DNA from: Natranaerovirga pectinivora
GTDB taxonomy: Bacteria; Bacillota; Clostridia; Lachnospirales; DSM-24629
Reading direction: 5' to 3'
Length of the DNA stretch: 64,000 nt
NCBI RefSeq assembly: GCF_004342165.1
Contig: NZ_SMAL01000001.1
Coordinates: forward strand, 456,914-520,913
In this document: in pieces, positions 47,248 through 55,907 of the stretch
How positions within the stretch are numbered: the first letter of the stretch is position 1
How the letters are laid out: each line of letters opens with the position of its first letter
Program-made: the position numbers and the translations under genes
Notes under the pieces: generated by a model
Database searches by the model: none
Told to the model about the DNA's origin: nothing
What the model saw: only the letters and a program-made list of their open reading frames with translations

Positions 47248-47460
47248 TTAATCCTTTTTCAATGTAAATCTTGCATTATCTGTTACTTGAATTCCAATTC
47301 TATCATCTATTAAACCCACATTTGAGGACATATTTTCTTTAAATATTACGTATCTTCATCTATTTCAAATACATACTTATGTTCTTGATCATATGTGATC
47401 ATCGTTAATATATCCTCTTTTATTGTATATGTACCGGTTGGTAAATAACTACTAAGAACA
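47248..47460 (-). pseudogene. C-terminal remnant of a lipoprotein-like gene (copy 1)
   Basis: Directly behind the stop of the upstream lipoprotein gene the minus strand encodes LPTGTYTIKEDILTMI and continues as a beta-rich domain, breaks by one base after EIDEDT, and resumes as IFKENMSS through IQVTDNARFTLKKD to a stop at 47248-47250. Its first codon starts inside the neighbour's TGA. The last 14 residues are related to those of the remnant at 40307. Confidence 0.7.
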
Positions 47461-47925
47461 TCAAATTATATTCCCTTTTTCATCTACCACAAAAATGTCT
47501 GCACTAGAGTTTTTATATAGTTCAAAAGGCGTTTTTAGATTTTGACCGTAAGTAACATAATGATAATTGTTATTAAACCAAATAACATTTGTATCATTGA
47601 CATTAAAGGTAAATTGAGCTATTAACTCATCATTATAAAAGAATTTGTAGTAGCTTATACTACCAATTCCAATATCTTTTTCATCAACCTTGTTACCAAT
47701 AATACCACTATTGAAAGTTTTAACAAATGTTTCTATCTCGTCAGTATTTGTAATGATTTTGCTCTCTGCACCAAAGTCAGGATTACCCATAGCTGTAATC
47801 ACTTGAATTTTATTTATACTGTTGCTATTTAACTGCTCGCTCATAAGTAGTTGCTGCTTAGAGCAACCAGTAAACACCACTAACACTATAAGAAATAGTG
47901 TAATAATCGTTATTACTTTTTTCAT
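47461..47925 (-). CDS. Lipoprotein, unknown
   Basis: 154 residues. Signal peptide with lipobox VFTGC (Cys at about 20) and a roughly 130-residue domain of strands and helices. It ends KGNII, where another gene's tail begins, so the natural C-terminus may have been replaced. GGGGAAG ribosome site. Confidence 0.68.
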   Translation of the reverse strand: MKKVITIITLFLIVLVVFTGCSKQQLLMSEQLNSNSINKIQVITAMGNPDFGAESKIITNTDEIETFVKTFNSGIIGNKVDEKDIGIGSISYYKFFYNDELIAQFTFNVNDTNVIWFNNNYHYVTYGQNLKTPFELYKNSSADIFVVDEKGNII

Positions 47926-48000
47926 ATTACTTCCCCCTAGTTATATCTAATTATATTTCTGACTCTTTGAGCAAGTTTGATAATCTTAGTATAATTATAA

Positions 48001-48486
48001 CTACTTAAAATTGGCTTTTTCATATGTTGTCCCTAAATAAATGGGATAACTTGAGTTTAAGATAATAATTAAATTTTCTTTTACCTGTCTAGGTATTAGA
48101 TATATCTTTGAAACTTTTTCAATTGGAATCCACTCACAACCAACTTGATTAGTATCGATATTTCCACAGGTCCCAATCACATTATCTTCTTCTATTAACT
48201 CTCCTTGAAAGATATGATGTATTCTATGTACATAATTGGGGTATTCTTTTCTCAGTTCTTTATCTTCAAAAATTTCTTCTGCAATAGCAGCAAATCTTTT
48301 TAATTTAATTTGGTAACCTGTTTCTTCAAGGAACTCACGTTTAGCGGTTTCTTCCATATTTTCAAATTGCTCTTGTCCCCCACCTGGGAGTCCATAATGT
48401 ACAAATCCCTTTTCTGATATATATTTAATTAAAAGTATACATCCATCTTTAATAACAATTGTCTTAACTGCACTTCTTATTGCCAT
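48001..48486 (-). CDS. Nudix hydrolase
   Basis: About 161 residues; ATG 48486 is favoured by AAGGGGA upstream. A canonical Nudix box lies at about 40-62 (GGQEQFENMEETAKREFLEE then TGY), preceded by YGLPGG. This resembles ADP-ribose or MutT-type pyrophosphohydrolases. Substrate unknown. Confidence 0.9.
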   Translation of the reverse strand: MAIRSAVKTIVIKDGCILLIKYISEKGFVHYGLPGGGQEQFENMEETAKREFLEETGYQIKLKRFAAIAEEIFEDKELRKEYPNYVHRIHHIFQGELIEEDNVIGTCGNIDTNQVGCEWIPIEKVSKIYLIPRQVKENLIIILNSSYPIYLGTTYEKANFK

Positions 48487-48522
48487 AACGCCATTCCCCT
48501 TACTCAAATTTATCTGGAGCCA

Positions 48523-48936
48523 TTATCCTTCCCACTCAAATCGATATTTTCCCGTAGCATTCTTACCAATTACTCTTAATCTAAGTTTTTGTTTGTTTTT
48601 TAGTTCAACCTCACCACTATCTTCAATTGTCTCTCTGATTTCACCGTTTGACCAGATTTTCTTGGTTCCACTATATAATATAAATTTAATTTCTCCACTT
48701 TCTAATTCTAAGAAATATTGATAGTTTATTAAGTCAATATTTTCAGCATTTAAAGTATAGTAATCATTTCCGTTAAATTCTATAAACTCAGCTGCCTTAA
48801 AGCCGCTATCTCCAGTATTATTACTGTTAGATGAAAATAGAAAAGCACTTTTATGATAATTCCTTATTAGATAACTAAATCCAATTCCAATCGTTATTAA
48901 TAATACTATTAGTAAAATTACTATCTTTTTTTTCAC
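48523..48936 (-). CDS. Membrane-anchored hypothetical protein
   Basis: 137 residues. One N-terminal membrane segment (about 4-22), then an extracytoplasmic beta-rich domain ending in a strand KYRFEWEG. ATG overlaps the stop of the upstream membrane gene (48933-48936), implying translational coupling of the two. Confidence 0.62.
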   Translation of the reverse strand: MKKKIVILLIVLLITIGIGFSYLIRNYHKSAFLFSSNSNNTGDSGFKAAEFIEFNGNDYYTLNAENIDLINYQYFLELESGEIKFILYSGTKKIWSNGEIRETIEDSGEVELKNKQKLRLRVIGKNATGKYRFEWEG

Positions 48937-49175
48937 AGTTTATTCTCCTTTATTTTTGTTATAATTCTATTAGATACTACTAACAACAGGCCTATTATTA
49001 ATAGAACAAAACTATAACTATAATAATCTATACCAAATTCTGCCGTTCCAAACAAAACTTTATTACGAGCATTGAGGTAGCCTTCCATAAATGCAGCAAT
49101 TGATGAAACTATAAATAGTAATCCTCCCAAACCTAATAAAACCTTCCCCAAATTATTAATCACTTTACCCAACAT
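48933..49175 (-). CDS. Small two-helix membrane protein
   Basis: 80 residues, two long hydrophobic segments (about 9-30 and 50-68) and a basic tail. It overlaps the next gene by 4 bases. GGAGATG ribosome site. Function unknown. Confidence 0.6.
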   Translation of the reverse strand: MLGKVINNLGKVLLGLGGLLFIVSSIAAFMEGYLNARNKVLFGTAEFGIDYYSYSFVLLIIGLLLVVSNRIITKIKENKL

Positions 49176-49212
49176 TTGATATCATCTCCTATTCATCCTT
49201 ATAACTTTTCCA

Positions 49213-49821
49213 TCATTTATATAACTGCACACTTGGCGTATCTTCACTTATAACGCCCTGTAGTGCCATTTCATCTAATAGCACACTAAATAATTCAAAA
49301 ATGATCTTTAACAATTGGACATCTTTAATTACTCCAGTTACTAAAAAATATAATTGGCTCTCATTGTCTTTAAAATTTGGACCAAATATCCCCTCATTAT
49401 TTTTAGTCTCTAATTTAATTCTAGGTTGCAAATATATCAAATCCTTAACTCTTGTGTTTGACAAAATACTCTTTACAATACTCTCATTATTCCCTTGTAT
49501 AATATACTTTTTGTCAAATTCACTATCTCCTATTTCGATATCTTGCATTCCTAAAGCCTTACCAATATCTGAAATGATTCCAAATCGTTCATATATTTTA
49601 AAATGAAAATCTCTATAATGAACAAAGGGTGCCCTCAATCGTGTATATGTGATTGATGATTTACCTGTCGAAACTGTATATGTATCTAGATATATCTTCC
49701 AGTTTTTATATTGTACTTCAACTCGACTTCCCTTCCAAAACCCTTCATTTATTAAAGTACCTTTGATTTCTTCACATAACTCTTTCCAAACTTCCTCTTT
49801 AGATGGACCAAACAAACCCAT
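49213..49821 (-). CDS. Hypothetical soluble protein
   Basis: About 202 residues from ATG 49821 (AGGAGGGG upstream, which rules out the ATG at 49839). The N-terminal MGLFGPSKEEVWKELCEEI followed by strand-rich YKNWKIYLDTYTV resembles clostridial proteins of the DUF3137-like group; this is weak. Its own TATAAT-like -10 lies near 49880. No membrane segment. Confidence 0.62.
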   Translation of the reverse strand: MGLFGPSKEEVWKELCEEIKGTLINEGFWKGSRVEVQYKNWKIYLDTYTVSTGKSSITYTRLRAPFVHYRDFHFKIYERFGIISDIGKALGMQDIEIGDSEFDKKYIIQGNNESIVKSILSNTRVKDLIYLQPRIKLETKNNEGIFGPNFKDNESQLYFLVTGVIKDVQLLKIIFELFSVLLDEMALQGVISEDTPSVQLYK

Positions 49822-49969
49822 ATAACCCCTCCTACCCATTATGCTGTTACACTAATATTCTGATTAATTATCCTCCATTATTATACTATACTTTTATTTG
49901 TTTGTGCAAAAATTTGGAATATTTTTTGGTATTCCTATCTAATATACCTATTTAAGTATAAAATTTAAT

Positions 49970-50003
49970 AAAGAAGACATCTTTTTTACAAGAGTCTTCT
50001 TTT
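49970..50003 (-). terminator. Terminator downstream of the methyltransferase remnant
   Basis: AAAGAAGAC pairs with GTCTTCTTT across a T-rich loop, placed about 25 bp after the minus-strand stop at 50029. Confidence 0.6.
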
Positions 50004-50028
50004 AGGATATCTAATGAATCTTAATAAT

Positions 50029-50542
50029 CTAAACTTTTTGTGCAACAATAATAAAACGATGCTGTATTGCAGAAATATATCCCTTTTCTATCAAATCAGT
50101 TTGTAAATCACATAATTTATCAAAACATGTATCAACGGAAAAGCCTGGGAATTCCCATTCTATTATTTTTGCCAAGTATACTAATGCACCTAAATCGTAA
50201 AAAAATGTTTGAGTCAAGACTTCATTTTCAAAAACTATGTTGAATCCTTCGTTTATCAGCAATTCTTTCTGATGCTTTAAGTTATATTCTGGACATTGTG
50301 GTTGAAAATTATCTAGTAATTTTTTAGATAAATCATTATTATTTCTACTACCAACTTGCTGAGTTATAAAATATCCTCCATCTTTTAATATACGTCTCAC
50401 TTCACCAGCATCAAAAGATTCGTGGCGATTGCTTATAATATCAAAAGTATTTGCATTAAATGGTAAATCTATATTATTAAAGACTTCCTTCACTTCAATG
50501 CCCAAAGGAGATAACTATAATTCCAATATAATCTTTAGTCAT
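50029..50542 (-). pseudogene. SAM-dependent methyltransferase with N-terminal deletion
   Basis: An ATG at 50542 with GGAGAC upstream opens MTKDYIG, but the frame stops shortly after. In another frame LSPLGIEVKEVFNNIDLPF joins a normal methyltransferase C-terminal half (FDIISNRHESF, RILKDGGYFITQQVG). The SAM-binding motif I (GxGxG) and about 70 residues are absent, so the 158-residue open frame from 50505 cannot be an active enzyme. The internal deletion kept both gene ends. Confidence 0.8.
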
Positions 50543-50599
50543 ATAGTCTCCTTACCTTAAATCTTAAATAATCTCTTCATTTTTTATGGCACACTCACT

Positions 50600-51184
50600 T
50601 TAATTCCTTATACTTAATCTATAATAATTATTTTTAGGTTGTTTAAATGATTGATCATCCGAACAATATATTACTTTAGGTGTACCATTTCCATCTTCAT
50701 CATAGTCAATTATCAATACGATTGTGTTCTTGCCTTCCGTATAGTCTTTAATAACTTCGTTACCCTCTAGCCTTTTACCCGTTAAGAAATTAAGTGTTTT
50801 TCTTTTAATTTTGTTTGTAATATCATAATACTCATAACTTCCACCGTTAGCTATTAATTCTATCTTTTCATTATTACTTTCTATTTCAATATATGCCTCT
50901 TTGTTAACTTCACTTTGATTGTACAAAACCTGACCGATCCGAACTATAAATTGTTCCTTCTTGCCTCCTGCAAAATCTGTTAACCAATCGTCATGGATTA
51001 CATTCTCAGGTTCTGCAATATATCCATCTTCCATATAAACATTCTCATATATTTTTTCTACATGGTTAAATCTATATCGTTTTATATAATCGTTACCATA
51101 AATAATGCCTACTGATAATAATAATATTATTATTATTATTAATGCAATCAAAAGTCTAAAACCATTTCTCTTATATCTCCCCAT
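50600..51184 (-). CDS. Membrane-anchored hypothetical protein
   Basis: 194 residues. One N-terminal membrane segment (about 10-28); its codons form an ATT/AAT trinucleotide run (51113-51143). The outer part has alternating strands and an acidic DYDEDGNGTPKVIYC stretch. GAGGTG ribosome site. Not recognised. Confidence 0.62.
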   Translation of the reverse strand: MGRYKRNGFRLLIALIIIIILLLSVGIIYGNDYIKRYRFNHVEKIYENVYMEDGYIAEPENVIHDDWLTDFAGGKKEQFIVRIGQVLYNQSEVNKEAYIEIESNNEKIELIANGGSYEYYDITNKIKRKTLNFLTGKRLEGNEVIKDYTEGKNTIVLIIDYDEDGNGTPKVIYCSDDQSFKQPKNNYYRLSIRN

Positions 51185-51263
51185 AATTTACACCTCATTC
51201 TTTTATTGGTACTACGAATTTATAGGATTCATAATACTACCTCCATAAAACAGTTCTACTCAA

Positions 51264-51800
51264 TTAATCTAGATATCTTACCTTATGTAATATACTTTTT
51301 CTATTCCCATTAAATTCCCTTGAAACTAAATTGATAAGGAGTTCTTCTATTGCAGAAATACTTGCAACAATACAAAGCAAATATATTAATGCATCCAATT
51401 GGATAATCAAAGGGAATAAGAATAACATAAAACCTGTAATTTTATTACCAGTTGTATGAATTATTCCAAAAGTTTTATGTTTTATTAATACTATGCCCAT
51501 GGACATAACTCTGATTACTGCAATCCCAATAACCCAGTAAGAGATTGTAATAGGTATATCAATAATAGGATATAACCTAATTATTAAAACAGTAACCATA
51601 ATTAAGTCTGCTATAGAATCAAGCTTTTCTCCAAATTTACTACCTGTATTGGTTTTTCTTGCAATGTAACCATCAAGGATATCACTAACACCGCAGATAA
51701 AATATATTACAAAAAATGATGTACTTAATGGCTCTATCAAAAAAAATGCAAATGCAAGAAATATCCTTATTAGTGATATACCATTTGGAATAGACTTCAA
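51264..51800 (-). CDS. CDP-alcohol phosphatidyltransferase family protein
   Basis: 178 residues with about five membrane segments. The family signature DG-x2-AR-x8-G-x3-D-x3-D is complete (DGYIARKTNTGSKFGEKLDS then IAD), with the preceding Asp in SDILDG. PgsA-like in layout: makes phospholipids from CDP-diacylglycerol and an alcohol such as glycerol phosphate. An extra copy separate from the housekeeping gene is plausible. TTG start with GGGTGG upstream. Confidence 0.88.
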   Translation of the reverse strand: MKSIPNGISLIRIFLAFAFFLIEPLSTSFFVIYFICGVSDILDGYIARKTNTGSKFGEKLDSIADLIMVTVLIIRLYPIIDIPITISYWVIGIAVIRVMSMGIVLIKHKTFGIIHTTGNKITGFMLFLFPLIIQLDALIYLLCIVASISAIEELLINLVSREFNGNRKSILHKVRYLD

Positions 51801-51865
51801 GACAACACCACCCGTATAATTTATTATTTTTATTCATTTTTTTCTGAATGCTCTAAATTCAATTC

Positions 51866-52390
51866 CTAATCTAGAATTTTATATTCCAAATGTTTTTTTA
51901 AGTTTTCTACGTTGAGTTCTTCATCTTCATATTTACAATTAATTTTAAGTCTTAAGCCATTCTCTTCTATATATACATATAAGATTCGATCATTTATTTT
52001 ATCCCATTCAATACTCTTTATATCTTCCCATCTATGTATCCTAAAAAAGCACTTATGAATTCCATACTTAACTAGTCCTTTGTCAGTAACATAGTAACAA
52101 CTTGGAAAATTCATTATATGCATACCACTAATAATAATCCAAAATAACGATTGAACGATAACTTTATACTCCTTCTTATTAATTACTGTAACTATCAATA
52201 CAACGAACAAACTAATAATTATGAAGTAGAATATATATCTAAGCACTTTCAACGGTGTTACGTTTTTAAGTTTATAATAATGGACTATTTGGCCTGATTT
52301 TCTACTATTTATTATTTCAACTAGATTTATTGATACCAATAAAATTATAGAGACTGTAAACAAAACATCTAGGAAATTAATAACTATCAC
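51866..52390 (-). CDS. Membrane protein with C-terminal beta domain
   Basis: 174 residues. Three membrane segments in the first 100 residues, then a roughly 70-residue PH-like tail (YVTDKGLVKYGIHKCF and HRWEDIKSIEWDKIND), comparable with bacterial PH/DUF5673-like membrane proteins. Its GTG start lies inside the tail of a Cache-domain remnant. The start is uncertain. Confidence 0.62.
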   Translation of the reverse strand: MIVINFLDVLFTVSIILLVSINLVEIINSRKSGQIVHYYKLKNVTPLKVLRYIFYFIIISLFVVLIVTVINKKEYKVIVQSLFWIIISGMHIMNFPSCYYVTDKGLVKYGIHKCFFRIHRWEDIKSIEWDKINDRILYVYIEENGLRLKINCKYEDEELNVENLKKHLEYKILD

Positions 52391-52544
52391 CCCTTTTAAT
52401 TTTCCATCCCCTACTCATTACTAACAACAGGTCTACACCTATGACAGCAGATAACTTACCATTAATTACAATTTTCTTAGTTGTTGTTATGGTTTTAACT
52501 CCAGCATATACATCTTCATATGAACTAATATACGTTTCAGCTTG
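52377..52544 (-). pseudogene. Cache sensor-domain remnant
   Basis: The minus strand encodes ETYISSYEDVYAGVKTITTT, then IVINGKLSAVIGVDLLLV, which matches the C-terminal sub-domain of dCache sensors of chemoreceptors and histidine kinases (YxSPxYxD...TISxP...GxVGVDI). The rest of the gene is missing. The frame opens 8 bp after the stop of the 81-residue gene and runs into the next gene's start. Confidence 0.65.
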
Positions 52545-52549
52545 CTATT

Positions 52550-52795
52550 TTACTGACCTATTTTACTATTGCTCATAAAACCACCAAATATAATTCCAAA
52601 ACCTATTATATAACTAAAGAAAACAAACCCATTTTCTAAACCTATCTCAAGTACAAAATTGCTAAAAAGAACTACCCCTATACCTAAGAGCATTACTTTA
52701 ATACTATCTACCTGAGTTGTTTTTAATATTCCAAAAGTAATTACAGCAACTATAACTATAAAAAATATTATTACTATAATAACAAACACCTCCAA
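52550..52795 (-). CDS. Small membrane protein, three hydrophobic segments
   Basis: 81 residues, strongly hydrophobic, with segments at about 2-22, 32-50 and 57-74. A TTG start is assumed; a GTG at 52789 is possible. Function unknown. The Cache remnant follows directly. Confidence 0.5.
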   Translation of the reverse strand: MEVFVIIVIIFFIVIVAVITFGILKTTQVDSIKVMLLGIGVVLFSNFVLEIGLENGFVFFSYIIGFGIIFGGFMSNSKIGQ

Positions 52796-52860
52796 TACTA
52801 TAGAACAATTGCTTTTGAATTATTGCTTCAAATACTCTAAACTAATTGTTCTATCAATTA

Positions 52861-53214
52861 CTAATCTAGAATTTTCATAACAGCTTCATATTTATCACGA
52901 TATACTTCTTTGCTTTCATCTGATAATTTGTTGTAGCTCCTTATTAGTTTATTCCTGACAAATTCAATCCCTTCATCAACAGAGTAATGCCTTAGTTCTT
53001 CATAAAAATTATAATCAGTAATAGAAGCAATATCATGAAGCCAAGCACCAATTGTCGCAACCTCAATGTCGGCACCATAACTCTCAGCTAAGAAACTTGC
53101 GTTTTTAACAACAGCTTTTATATGATAATACCCTCCAAAACCAAAATAATTATCTTCACTCTCACACCTTCTTTTTACCTCATCTTTTAGTGAATCAATA
53201 ATATCCTGTCTCAA
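52861..53214 (-). CDS. HD-domain phosphohydrolase-like protein
   Basis: 117 residues from a TTG start with AGGAGG upstream. His in GYYHIKAVVKN and the HD pair in IGAWLHDIAS give the metal-binding core; a further Asp occurs in TDYNF. This is the short HD family annotated in clostridia as metal-dependent phosphohydrolase. Two broken copies of its C-terminus occur nearby (56385 and 58012). 17 bp downstream of the transglutaminase gene on the same strand. Confidence 0.82.
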   Translation of the reverse strand: MRQDIIDSLKDEVKRRCESEDNYFGFGGYYHIKAVVKNASFLAESYGADIEVATIGAWLHDIASITDYNFYEELRHYSVDEGIEFVRNKLIRSYNKLSDESKEVYRDKYEAVMKILD

Positions 53215-53231
53215 GTATATGTCCTCCTAGA

Positions 53232-53843
53232 TTAAATTTTTGTAGGCAAATTATATTTGTACATCTCTAGACAATTTTCATTACTATTCAACACTTCAAT
53301 GGTTTTTTTATTTGGCTCCTTATATATCATTGTATAATCTTTTTCATCATAATAATGACGTACAGGAAAAGCCAATTGTTCTGTATCAATTGAAAACTGG
53401 GCGTTTATGCCCTCTTTATTTCCTCTTGTATCTAACCTAATCCATTTATTAATTTCTGATATATAAACGGCATTCAAAGCATGAATACAATATCCTGTTT
53501 CAGGGGTATTACCAATAGTAAGTCGTTGATAACAAAACCCAGCTGGTATATTGATAGAACGTAATAATGCAGCAAATAAATTAGATTTTGCATAACAAAT
53601 ACCTTCCTTATACATCATTGCTTCAGACGCTCTTTTTGTAATACGTGTACTTTGAATATCCCAAGAATGCGCAATCTCATCGCGAACAAATTCAAATGCT
53701 TTTTTAATTTTTGAAACTTCACTTTCACAATCTCGAAAAAGTTCCTTAACCTTTTCTCTAATAACTAAATGGCTAAAATCAACGTAATGATCCTCTGCCA
53801 AGTAATCTTTTAAATTTGATGACTCAAGGATTAGATCTATCAT
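53232..53843 (-). CDS. Transglutaminase-like protein
   Basis: 203 residues with the Cys-His-Asp triad: Cys in GICYAKSNLF, His in CIHALNAVYI, Asp in WIRLDTRGN. No signal peptide, so cytoplasmic, as is common for this bacterial transglutaminase-like family with probable protease or amidase activity. It forms a pair with the HD gene after it. Confidence 0.87.
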   Translation of the reverse strand: MIDLILESSNLKDYLAEDHYVDFSHLVIREKVKELFRDCESEVSKIKKAFEFVRDEIAHSWDIQSTRITKRASEAMMYKEGICYAKSNLFAALLRSINIPAGFCYQRLTIGNTPETGYCIHALNAVYISEINKWIRLDTRGNKEGINAQFSIDTEQLAFPVRHYYDEKDYTMIYKEPNKKTIEVLNSNENCLEMYKYNLPTKI

Positions 53844-53880
53844 CTTTATCGAATCTCCATTTGCTATTCTCTTTTATTAT

Positions 53881-53947
53881 ACGTATATCTTTAATGCCTA
53901 CTTCTTAATTGATTAACTAGCTGATTAGACTTTTTAAATGAACTCAT
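53881..53947. repeat. 67-bp repeat, copy 1
   Basis: Differs from 56485-56552 by about five substitutions and one single-base indel. It contains the end of a small open frame (SSFKKSNQLVNQLRSRH) and the bases after its stop. Confidence 0.8.
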
Positions 53948-54025
53948 TTTTTTATTTCTTTCATTTTCATATCCATAGCTCTCATTACCATTAGTATTTA
54001 TTTGTTGTTTTTTTGAAATTTGGAT
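53891..54025 (-). pseudogene. Gene tail in frame after the histidine phosphatase stop
   Basis: After the TAA of the phosphatase gene, the same frame stays open for 44 codons (ISKKQQINTNGNESYGYENE to NQLVNQLRSRH). Its last 18 codons, starting with an ATG at 53947, recur in a decayed copy at 56485-56552. Hence it is the end of another gene or of a small ORF, not noise. Source unknown. Confidence 0.5.
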
Positions 54026-54667
54026 TTAACAATTATTATTAGAATATAATCCTTCTTCAGTTGGATAATGTGATGTATCTCCTTGCAAAACAAACTTCCT
54101 ACTATCATTTTTAATTTCCACTATATTTAAACAAGTAGAATTCATAAACTTCCCACTCCATAAATCTTTGATCTCTTTGTTTTCAAAATACGTGATAAGA
54201 GATTTTAATACAACTGCATGGGTAACAACTAAGATGTTTTTTCCTTGAAAATCTAAAAGTACTCTTTCTATTTCATTCGTTACTCTATCAAAAACTTGTT
54301 GAAATGTTTCTCCATCTTTTATCTTGTATAAATGAGGAAAATTCCAGAAATTCTTTTGTTCATCTGGAGAATGCTTTTCAATTTCTAGATGTAGCTGTCC
54401 CTCCCATTCTCCAAGATGTATCTCTCTTAAATTATCATTTGACATTATTTCTATATCTCTATTCCCACGAATTAATTCAGCTGTTTTCATTGCACGACCA
54501 CTTGAACTAGATATAATTATGTCAATTTCTACATCTTTCAAGCTTTCTCCAAGCCAAATTGCTTGACTTTCACCTAACTCTGTTAATTTTGAATCTTTTT
54601 GACCTTGTAATCTTCCTTCAACATTCCACTCTGTTTGACCATGTCTCGTTATATATAACCTTGTCAT
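54026..54667 (-). CDS. Histidine phosphatase (phosphoglycerate mutase family)
   Basis: 213 residues. RHGQTEWN (about 8-15) carries the phosphorylated His; the SSSSGRAM stretch at 53-60 holds the second conserved Arg; Glu is in HLGEWEG; and the second His is in VVTHAVV. This fits the CobC/GpmB-type branch, which removes phosphate from small metabolites. A gutted second copy lies at 59165-59246. GGGAGAAA ribosome site. Confidence 0.9.
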   Translation of the reverse strand: MTRLYITRHGQTEWNVEGRLQGQKDSKLTELGESQAIWLGESLKDVEIDIIISSSSGRAMKTAELIRGNRDIEIMSNDNLREIHLGEWEGQLHLEIEKHSPDEQKNFWNFPHLYKIKDGETFQQVFDRVTNEIERVLLDFQGKNILVVTHAVVLKSLITYFENKEIKDLWSGKFMNSTCLNIVEIKNDSRKFVLQGDTSHYPTEEGLYSNNNC

Positions 54668-54799
54668 TATATTTCTCCCTTTCTACATACTCTGAATCAA
54701 TTCCTCTAAATCTTTTTAATAGATCAGTTAGATTTTGTACTGATATTCATTTTAAATATAAGAAAAAGATGAACTAAATTTCATTAAATACTATTTTTA
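54668..54799. other. Intergenic, promoter side of the phosphatase gene
   Basis: AT-rich, no coding trace recognised. It should hold the phosphatase promoter on the minus strand; no clear -35/-10 pair is seen. Confidence 0.3.
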
Positions 54800-54966
54800 A
54801 AAATTCATACGTTTCCAAGTTTTAATATTTCGTTCCATAACCCATCTTACGGTGAATTGATTTCGTAACCTATATGCCCTATCGATTGTAGGAAAGCACT
54901 ATCGACTCTATGGCGAATTCTAAACACACTTACGACTTCATCTCTTTTATCAATAAGCCATTTTCA
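54800..54966 (-). pseudogene. GNAT acetyltransferase remnant
   Basis: The minus strand encodes KWLIDKRDEVVSVFRIRHRV, then DSAFLQSIGHIGYEI, the central strands of the GNAT family that reads RHxLNxxLLxxGGHIGYGIRPSERxKGY. The frame breaks just after GHIGYEINSP, and motif A survives only as GYGTKY in another frame. Both ends of the gene are missing. Confidence 0.7.
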
Positions 54967-54971
54967 CTCTT

Positions 54972-55766
54972 CTATACCTCATAATTTCCTTTTAGAAATA
55001 TGATTAAGTTTTCATTAAATTCTTGGGGTGTATCCATATTAACAAGATGTCCTGCATTTTCAAATACTACCATTTTACTCTTCGGCTCGCTTTCATGCCA
55101 CATATTAGCTGCTTTAATTGCCATAGGAATATCGTATTTACCACAACCTATTAAAATAGGATAAGTACGATTAGTTACTTTGAATTTATTAATAAGATTT
55201 TTTAATTCTGCCAAATACATGAATGACCTTTTCTTAAATCTAATATTCATATTATAAAATTTCTCTTGCCCTTCTGTTGTAAAAGCAGAAATAAGTTTAT
55301 TACTTTTAGCAAACCACTTAATAGAAATAACAGCTTTTAACATCATTTTTACTTGTTCACCACTATTTTCTTTTTGTAATGCTGAATCAAAATTATTTAT
55401 ATTATACCCGCCTATACAACATAATGAAGCTACTTTGTCAGGAAATTTATTAGCAAAATCTTGTATTAAAAGCGCCCCGATAGAGATTCCTACAAGATGA
55501 ATTTTATTTATTCCTTCAATTTCTAAAAGTTTATAAATATAGTCAGCAGTTTTGCTAATGTTATCACCTTTTTGAGTTTTAATTGATTTTCCATGTCCAA
55601 TTAAATCTAAGGTAATTACCTGATATTCCTTTGCAAAAAACTCAATCTGTTCGTCAAAACTCGTATGATCTGCAAAAGCAGCATGAACAAACAAAATACT
55701 TTCCGCTAACTCTTTTTCCTTTATCCAATAATGGATAGGCGTCCCCGATAAGTGCTTTTCTATCAT
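54972..55766 (-). CDS. Alpha/beta hydrolase
   Basis: 264 residues, no signal peptide. The oxyanion region is FVHAAFADH, the nucleophile elbow VGISIGAL (Ser), the Asp in YDIPMAIKA and the His in NAGHLVNMD. The sequence resembles small-molecule esterases of the 3-oxoadipate enol-lactonase/MenH-like type. AAGGGG ribosome site. Confidence 0.88.
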   Translation of the reverse strand: MIEKHLSGTPIHYWIKEKELAESILFVHAAFADHTSFDEQIEFFAKEYQVITLDLIGHGKSIKTQKGDNISKTADYIYKLLEIEGINKIHLVGISIGALLIQDFANKFPDKVASLCCIGGYNINNFDSALQKENSGEQVKMMLKAVISIKWFAKSNKLISAFTTEGQEKFYNMNIRFKKRSFMYLAELKNLINKFKVTNRTYPILIGCGKYDIPMAIKAANMWHESEPKSKMVVFENAGHLVNMDTPQEFNENLIIFLKGNYEV

Positions 55767-55800
55767 TTTGATTTCCCCTTTTTAAAATTATAAAATATGT

Positions 55801-55902
55801 CTAAAAGAGTAGTGTGCCTTTTTTATTAATATCACAACATAATAGGATATGCCTATTCGTCACATATTGGAATTCATCATCAAAATCACCAATAAAACTC
55901 TG
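55801..55902 (-). pseudogene. Probable gene tail (unknown family)
   Basis: 33 codons in one frame (FIGDFDDEFQYVTNRHILLC to NKKGTLLF) with a protein-like composition, starting 6 bp after the stop of the gene at 55908. The family was not recognised. It follows the pattern of other tails in this region. Confidence 0.4.
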
Positions 55903-55907
55903 TTAAT

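Noticed and set aside
51113..51143. ATT/AAT trinucleotide run as a phase-variation tract
   Set aside because: It encodes a membrane helix, and length changes by three bases would not switch the frame.
48965..52435. Shared ACTAACAACAGG at 48973 and 52418
   Set aside because: One copy encodes a membrane helix, the other the Cache remnant (Leu-Leu-Leu-Val in both). The similarity comes from the same codons, not from a repeat.
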